From contig WPIO01000015.1 in assembly GCA_009760855.2 (NCBI GenBank), positions 2,649,001 to 2,713,000 on the forward strand: DNA of 64,000 nucleotides. The letters run 5' to 3'. The stretch comes from Cristatella mucedo. Lineage: Eukaryota > Bryozoa > Phylactolaemata > Cristatellidae. This document shows positions 57,733 through 64,000 of this stretch, one piece after another; the first letter of the stretch is position 1, and each line of letters opens with the position of its first letter. Under the pieces are notes generated by a model. That model saw nothing but the letters and a program-made list of their open reading frames with translations. It made no database searches and was not told the origin of the DNA. The position numbers and the translations under genes were made by a program.

Positions 57733-57788
<56 letters not shown>
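57513..57788. repeat. Long (CCG)n repeat with CAG interruptions
   Basis: 276 bp of almost pure CCG/GCC triplets with about ten CAG (CTG on the other strand) interruptions, mostly near the left end. The Arg-, Ala- and Gly-homopolymer frames it opens are repeat artefacts. Confidence 0.97.
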
Positions 57789-57997
57789 AATGCCCAAACC
57801 TCGCTACCGCCGAGGCACGCTGCACCATGGGGCAGGGGATCCGCCGCCCGGCCCGCCCATTCGAGCAAAAACAAACAATAGAGTAGGCCCTCCTGCCGAG
57901 TTTAGCGCAGAGGCAGATCCGTCCGACGAACCTGGCTAGCGGAGGCCACGGCCACCTGCGCCGTACCTAGCGGAGCGCAAAGCCGCAGCAGCATGAG

Positions 57998-58000
<3 letters not shown>

Positions 58001-58047
<47 letters not shown>
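58001..58047. repeat. (AT)n microsatellite
   Basis: About 47 bp of AT directly at the 3' end of a family A SINE, probably grown from its tail. Confidence 0.95.
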
Positions 58048-58050
<3 letters not shown>

Positions 58051-58190
58051 GATTCATTCGTATAGCACCCTACAAGAATACTTAATCTCTGTTCAGGCGC
58101 TTCGCATACGCCACGGGGCTCGAGCCCACGACCTAGGCCCGACGTTGGTCGGGGCGAGCACCTTAACCGCTGGGCCAAACCGGCTCTGCA
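58051..58190 (-). mobile_element. tRNA-derived SINE, family A
   Basis: ATTCATTCGTATAGCACCC tail, GGGGCTCGAGCCCACGACC, GCACCTTAACCGCTGGGCC head. Confidence 0.9.
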
Positions 58191-59163
58191 AAGCGGACGG
58201 AGGCGGGAGCGCTGGAAAGAGAAATGCCAGAATCGGCAGAAAGAGTAAGGATATATCCGCGCGTCGCTGCTGCGCGCTACATGTTCGTCGGATTAAAAGT
58301 ACACAGAAAGCACGCCGCTGGCTCTCGACGAACAAAATAATGGGCGGCTAGGACGTACGCTCCATGCACGAAGTCTTAACGATTTGGCCACTTTAGCACC
58401 GCTACGTCAACCCTCCAACGTTGATTGCTGCAGCGGCACCTTGGGTAAGTTGGTTTCAGTGGGCTGCCGTCGCTCGTTGACATTGGAAGCCTTTAAAAGC
58501 ACCGGCAAACTTTTACATAGCGCACCAGTAGCCACTCACGTGATCTAATACTGACTGTGCATTCACAGAATAGTCGGCGCGTGTGCACTCGTCCACCGCT
58601 ATCGTTCGTAGAACGAGACGCGAGCTGGAGCTCCAGTGGCTATTGCCGCGCTTTAATAGTCACAATGCAGCCAAAATTAATTGTTCGGACACTCACGAGA
58701 CTGCAGAAAAGTAGCTGCACAGAGTGTGTTGACACCAACTCCATATAGACATCCATTTATGGTCCTGAGCTGTTACAGATAGAGTGTCTTCAATATTTGC
58801 AGCTGCTGGAGCTGCCGCACAGTAGCTCCACAACGTGAAAGTGAATGCAGCACCGAATTAGAGTAACGTTTTGTTCTCTATCTCCTTTGCCTAGCGACGT
58901 TAGAGAGCCTCTTTATCGGGTTGTCAAGTGTACGCACTACGAGCTTACTTCCCGATTGCTGCACCGGTGAGCATGCAAATTTAGAAAAAAGCTGAGCTTT
59001 CGCTTTGTCGAGCACCAGCAACCACCAGCAGCAAGCGTTCGTTTTCGGAGTTCCAGGCGGTGATACGTCTCGCATCCTGGCATTGTTGCTTAAGCCGTAA
59101 ATCCGAACGTTCCAAGGAACAAAATAGTTTATATGACCCATCTTATAAAAAGTTGCTGATTTG
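58191..59163. other. Intergenic, no gene seen
   Basis: Mixed composition with only short open frames and no domain recognised. Confidence 0.4.
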
Positions 59164-59305
59164 ACAACCTCATTTATATAGCCGCAGAAAAGAAAAGCCC
59201 TAGCCGCCGTCGCAAGCGCTTGCAGTGCGTAATAAATGATCGCTCACTGAAGGATTCAAACCCACGACCTGGGACTACGAAGAGCGACCGACCATCTTAC
59301 ACGAG
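59164..59305 (-). mobile_element. tRNA-derived SINE, family B
   Basis: CCTCATTTATATAGCCGCAG tail and GATTCAAACCCACGACCTGG (reverse B-box) with an ACCATCTTACACGAG A-box. Confidence 0.75.
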
Positions 59306-61529
59306 TTGACGTTGCCGGTTACAATCTATTTAAGCTAATTCGCCTTGACAGACTTTGCAGAGGCTAGCAAAATTTGAGCACGGTACTTTTTTAGTATGAA
59401 CATAGATAGAATAGACATCGGAAAGCGGCTACTGGTACCTCGAACTTATCTGATGGCTTTTAAACTTCACATATGGCAATGCACGATGTTGCTCTACGTT
59501 TTGTTATACAGGACCTCAATTGAGAAGTAACGATGACTGACCATAGTGCAGATCGCCTGCATATTTTTTATCCCACAAAAAATGTGGAGTCTGGATGTAT
59601 TCCAGATGCCCTATGGACTTTTAAGTATAGGCGGTTGACCGTGTACAAAAAATACGGTATGCATTCAAACCAGTCCCGTTTCTCATCCCAGAGTTGATAG
59701 GATTTAAGCGGTGCCTACATTGCAGAAGCCACAGGTCTCGTCCGAATATTGAGCTTAGGATCTTTCTTTAGATCGATAGCAGATACCGAGAAGGTAAACG
59801 TGATCGCACGACACTAAAGGCTGTGCAATGACTTTCAAGCGTGAGCGGTGAAATAAAGTGCCCTACTCTTTAATTTATTGCACAAATGGGCAAATACAGT
59901 CTCCATTTTAAAGGTATTGATCGGAGAAACCGCATGACAACTTTTAAGTATTTTCGCAAAAAGTAGGGTATCTATTCTCCGAATTAAAGATCTATTTTAG
60001 GACGCTGCTGCTTGCTTTTGCTTACTTGAGTTAGCTTTATAGGAATTTTGTTGCTATGAGAGCTAGCGACGGCATGACTGAAACAGTCATAGGTCGCATT
60101 TATAGCACAGCTGCGAGGAAAATTTTAAAATTGACACTTCCAACCATTAATTGATGTAAACCTTCCTGCAGCTTTTCAAACTTTCAGTATTGATTCCTTA
60201 TTGGGATACGAGTGTTAATGTATTCGTCAAAAGTGTAGCTAACTTTCATCAGAACGTGAGAAAAATCTGTATCACGTGTACAGAGTGCAATTTACAAAAC
60301 GGCAACGCACAAAGCAGCTAAATGTGCGATAACGTCGGGGTTTGTGGCAGCGTATGATGCTATTGGTGCACGAAGCCACCTGATTAGTCGAAGTTACTAC
60401 TTTAGACAATGACCGTTCAGTACCTATCATTTGCATACATAGTGGTTGCTAATTGAGCTTATGCATCGATCGTATAGCGAAATTGAGGCCTATTTGAGTA
60501 AGGAAGGAGATGAAATAGCAAAAACAGAACTGTTCTGTATTTAAATGTCTTACTAGTGACGGCGAGGCAGGGCAAACAAAGAAGCTGCGAGCAAGGTTCA
60601 GTGGATCCTAGGCGTATCTTAAGTGATGCCCTCCCTACCTGGACCTACAGAAGCCAGACAGCGCATGCGGCCTCCTTTTTCATGATGCACAGCGGAGGTA
60701 GCGGTGGCAGCTCCTTGCAAAAATGTAATTAAAAAATCAGTGCATGCAATCCGTTTAAGCAGAACGAGACGATTTGGTTCGAGCACGCAAGCTTAATTAA
60801 CAGTCTAGCCTTCGAGGTTGACGGCGGTAGAGCGAAGCTCGAGGGCGTAATCAATAGAGCAAGACAGCAAAAAACCCAGAGATTGCGAGATTGAATACAG
60901 CCAGAGGCAATCATTTACCGATATCAGTCTGAAGGCGGACGGAGGTCTCCGCGGAACTGTATTTCAAATTACACAAACGCGAAAGAGGAGCAGTTTTTTC
61001 TCTAGAAATATATTCTTTCTATTGCCAACTTTTTCCAGCCATAGCTCAATGATATTTTCGCTTGTAGACCCTACTTGTTCTTACTTACGCGGCGCAGACT
61101 TAGGTGTTATACTATGCTGTACGTAGATATACTTCGCGGTCTTTGTGAGCATGTACGATTTGCGCTGGAGCACTCGGCCGTCGTTTTCGTGCCTCGCGCG
61201 TTTCTTGCTAAAGAAATCGCGCGGCTGCTTCCGCCGCGTGGGTGGATATACGTGGGCTTAAGCACCAAAGCCGCTGGTTCGGCTGCAGCGAATAGCGGAC
61301 GCTCTGCCAACAAGTGAAAGGGTAACGACAATTCCGTTACGATTTGCGGGAACCGCGGCTTTTATCGTTGAACCATTTGGTGAGGCGGTGAATGTGTTCG
61401 CCAGATGTGCATCTTTTCGCGACAATCTGGGTGTAAGAAAGCTGTTTAGACAGCTAATACGGCGTCGTTTGTCCATAGTGCCCAGTGTACGCTTGCTAAA
61501 CATGCTTTTATTTACGCTAATCCCCGATA
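59306..61529. other. Intergenic, no gene seen
   Basis: No supported gene or repeat. Open frames are short and non-conserved to my reading. Confidence 0.45.
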
Positions 61530-61832
61530 ATAACCTCAACACTAAGCCCTAAAACCGGAACTCTAACCCAAAACCTCAAAGCCAAAAAGTGCAGAATCTA
61601 ACCAATAGACCCTAAAAAATGAACCCAAAAACTACGAACAGCCCTACAAGCACTACACCAAAAATCCGAAACCCTAAGCTTAAAAGATATATCAAAACGC
61701 GTTGACATAACCTATATATATATATATATATAAACAGATACTGGTGACCACGTTTAACAGGCTACTTTGGGCGTTGTGCACATAGCAGGAAGTGAGCTGG
61801 CTCTATGAACGAACGACGCCGCTGTAGCTAGT
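61530..61832. repeat. Dispersed repeat with telomere-like segment, copy 2
   Basis: Degenerate CCCTAAAA/CTAACCC units over 61535-61680, an AT run, then GACCACGTTTAACAGGCTAC and GTTGTGCACATAGCAGG, matching the block near 22974-23075. Confidence 0.6.
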
Positions 61833-62120
61833 TTAGACGTGCTTGTAAGTATATTCATATTAAAATGCAGTTTTAAAATTTGCAAGAAACAAGTTACGCC
61901 CCCCTATCCCCCACCCTAGCAAGTAGGTGCTGAAAGCCCGCGCTGAGGAAGAAGGTCCTGACGGAATGACCAATAAGACTCCGAGGTCCACACCCCGCAA
62001 CGTATAGCTTCCGAGAAACCCCTGAATGTACAGGTGTGCAACGCAATGAAGAGCTTGGCACTGACAGACCAATTAACAATGTATATACGTATATACATAT
62101 ATACTATAAAGATAATATAT

Positions 62121-62270
62121 AATTAATTTGTGTAGCGCCCTGTGAGAGTTTAATCTCTATTCAGGCGATTCACATATACCACGGGGCCCGAGCTACGACC
62201 TCGGTCATCAAATACCTTCATCTTGACCTTGGTTAGTAGCGAGCGCCTTAACCGCTGGGTCAAACCAGCT
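62121..62270 (-). mobile_element. tRNA-derived SINE, family A
   Basis: AATTAATTTGTGTAGCGCCC tail, ATCAAATACCTTCATCTTGACC linker, GCGCCTTAACCGCTGGGTC head. Confidence 0.87.
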
Positions 62271-64000
62271 AGGTTACGTGGTTTGCTAGATTTACCTCTG
62301 CCTATTCCGAATCGACGTTTTGCCGCTTGTATAACGGAAATAGGATCTACCAATCCATTGTCAAAGCAGAAGCGGATCCTGCGTCTATTACTCGTGCTCG
62401 AAGTGAGGAGGTGCAGCAGGCAGAGGGCTCTGTAGACCTAAGGCTGCGCATGAGACCTTGAAGATCTACGGCCACCCAAAGCCACATTTATCTGCATCAC
62501 ATACGACTTCTGTAACAAGCTGTGGCACCTTTAGGTAGATGCTTTCATCGAGTACTTAAAACTTTCAAACTGCTTCCAGTGCCGTCTAACTGTATGCCTG
62601 CCTTGTACATTCCATATGTTGGCAAATAGTGAACCAATCAGCTTGAAATGTCGAACATGAATTGGGTTAGGCCTGTACTAAATTTCTCGAGTTCGTCTTT
62701 AGTATGAATTTGGTAAGTATCGGTACACCGTGTGTAAGTCCTCAGGTGTCTTTGATCTTGATTTTTTTCTTTTGCGCTTCACTTTTAATTCCCATTTATC
62801 CCCAACCCTATCTTTTCCCTCTAAATTTCGCCTTCCTAAGATCGGCCATAGAAATCTTTGCAATCTATTCGACCTTCAAATTGGAGAACTACAATATGCT
62901 TGCCGCTGCGCACGCGAATTCACTTTGAAATTTTCGACAGAGACAACCGTATAGTTTTGAAATATAAATTAAAAAAAAATCTCCGTCCAAATACGGGCAA
63001 AAATTGAACATGCACGGTAATTTTATTGAACGTGTCTGACATTGAAATCTCCCTTTTTTCCACGATTTGCTCGACTTCACGTAGGCCAGGTTTCTGCTGA
63101 GAGGATTGGCTGCTCCACAGTTTGAAAATAGCCAGGAACTGACTGACGAGTAGCACCGCCATACTGTTGGATTTCAAAAGCGGGATCACTGTTTATGCTC
63201 TTGCTTGTCAGTGTAAAGCCAATCTCGAGTAATGCGAACGCCGTAGATTGTAGTGGCTGGATGCACGCAGCACTCGAAATACGCTCGGTCTAGCACGCAC
63301 GCAACCGGTTGAGCTGATCGAATATTCTACTGCTATGTCGTCAGTACGCTCAAAACGGCAGCCACGTGATCTTCGCGGGACTGTCTTGCGGGTCGATAAT
63401 TCCATGGAAGCACCCGGCGAGGCTCCGACGCACGGATCTCGGTAGGCTTGCGGCATCTCTTACTTCCCTCGAGACCTCCGGAAGTCCAAGTGACCGCTCA
63501 GCGTTAATTTCTTTTTGCGAATTGCGTCCAGCCATTGTACTGCAGCGACTCGCCGAAAGAAACCCGCCTAAAATGCAGGTTCTCTTAAGCTGCGGAACAG
63601 GAGTGCGATAACCACGTGAGGACCGCATGGGGGCGCGGTGTCGGTCAAGTTCGAAAAGCGGGCACGCCAAGGGCGCGGCTTGGCGGGAAGGGCATCCGTA
63701 GGACGGCATGCGACACAACGTGAACCGCTTGCGGCGTGGCTGTGCGGCGGCGTGGCCGAGCGGTCCGATAAGGGAGCTGAAAAGCACGCTCTTGTTGATT
63801 TTGAAAGCGCAAGATTCCAACTTCTAGAATATCCATTTTAAAACCAGGATACGTCATAGTGAGTAAGCGAGGCGTTCTCGAAGCTGCGCTTTTGGGAAAC
63901 GCGCCGATTCTTTATGGCCGCGTGGATGTTGCGTCCTGCTTTGTTAGCAAATGGCGATTCCTTATGGGTAATTCCATGGGTATTGCGTCGTACCGCCACT
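62271..64000. other. Right-edge region, CpG-rich after about 63200
   Basis: No gene is proven. CpG density rises from about 63200. A possible minus-strand first exon at 63464-63535 is discussed as a finding. Near the edge a roughly 50-bp unit (GATTCTTTATGG, then GATTCCTTATGG) is repeated once. Confidence 0.35.

Noticed and set aside
57405-57881. Long frames encoding Arg-, Ala- or Gly-rich proteins
   Set aside because: They are the reading frames of the CCG repeat and carry no other protein signal.
63738-63835. tRNA-like GTGGCCGAGCGGTC start resembling a Leu/Ser tRNA
   Set aside because: No matching 3' acceptor strand and no convincing B-box; best regarded as chance or a tRNA-derived fragment.

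Overview
The window is animal nuclear DNA, probably from an invertebrate. The evidence is genes split by GT-AG introns, about 34 kb for one mitochondrial enzyme gene, many 5'-truncated CR1/L2-type LINEs, several tRNA-derived SINEs, long CA, GA and GACA microsatellites, and TTAGGG-like degenerate repeats. I cannot name a species. Gene names rest on remembered family resemblance plus exon-by-exon reading-frame consistency; no search was run.

Three genes can be assembled. (1) EEF1AKMT2 (METTL10), plus strand, 556-6119, five exons, 226 codons: an S-adenosylmethionine-dependent lysine methyltransferase of elongation factor eEF1A. (2) A small secreted protein with two canonical EF-hands, minus strand, 10938-10173, three exons, 177 codons, inside a CpG-rich block. 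(3) SARDH, mitochondrial sarcosine dehydrogenase, minus strand, 54628-20580, 19 exons, 917 codons. All 18 intron junctions keep phase, and exon 1 supplies a basic mitochondrial presequence.

Layout: 1-555 CpG-rich upstream DNA of EEF1AKMT2; 556-6119 the gene, with a LINE in intron 4; 6120-10172 LINE, SINE and a palindromic repeat cluster; 10173-11600 the EF-hand gene and its CpG-rich upstream block; 11600-20280 mostly LINE and SINE, including a LINE split by a foldback element; 20286-54628 SARDH, its introns loaded with LINEs, two main SINE families, a hAT MITE and microsatellites; 54.6-64 kb sparse DNA with SINEs, a 276-bp CCG repeat and telomere-like repeats.

The genes do not form a pathway: one modifies a translation factor, one probably binds calcium outside the cell or in the secretory route, and one oxidises sarcosine to glycine in the mitochondrial matrix. 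The most notable observations are a SPIN/URR1-like hAT MITE (27356-27542), a foldback transposon with short tandem terminal repeats inside a LINE (15226-15795), a shared 3' hairpin linking a SINE family to the resident LINE, a stop-free in-frame SARDH intron (28807-29067), and an exact 117-bp in-frame duplication over a reverse-transcriptase active site.
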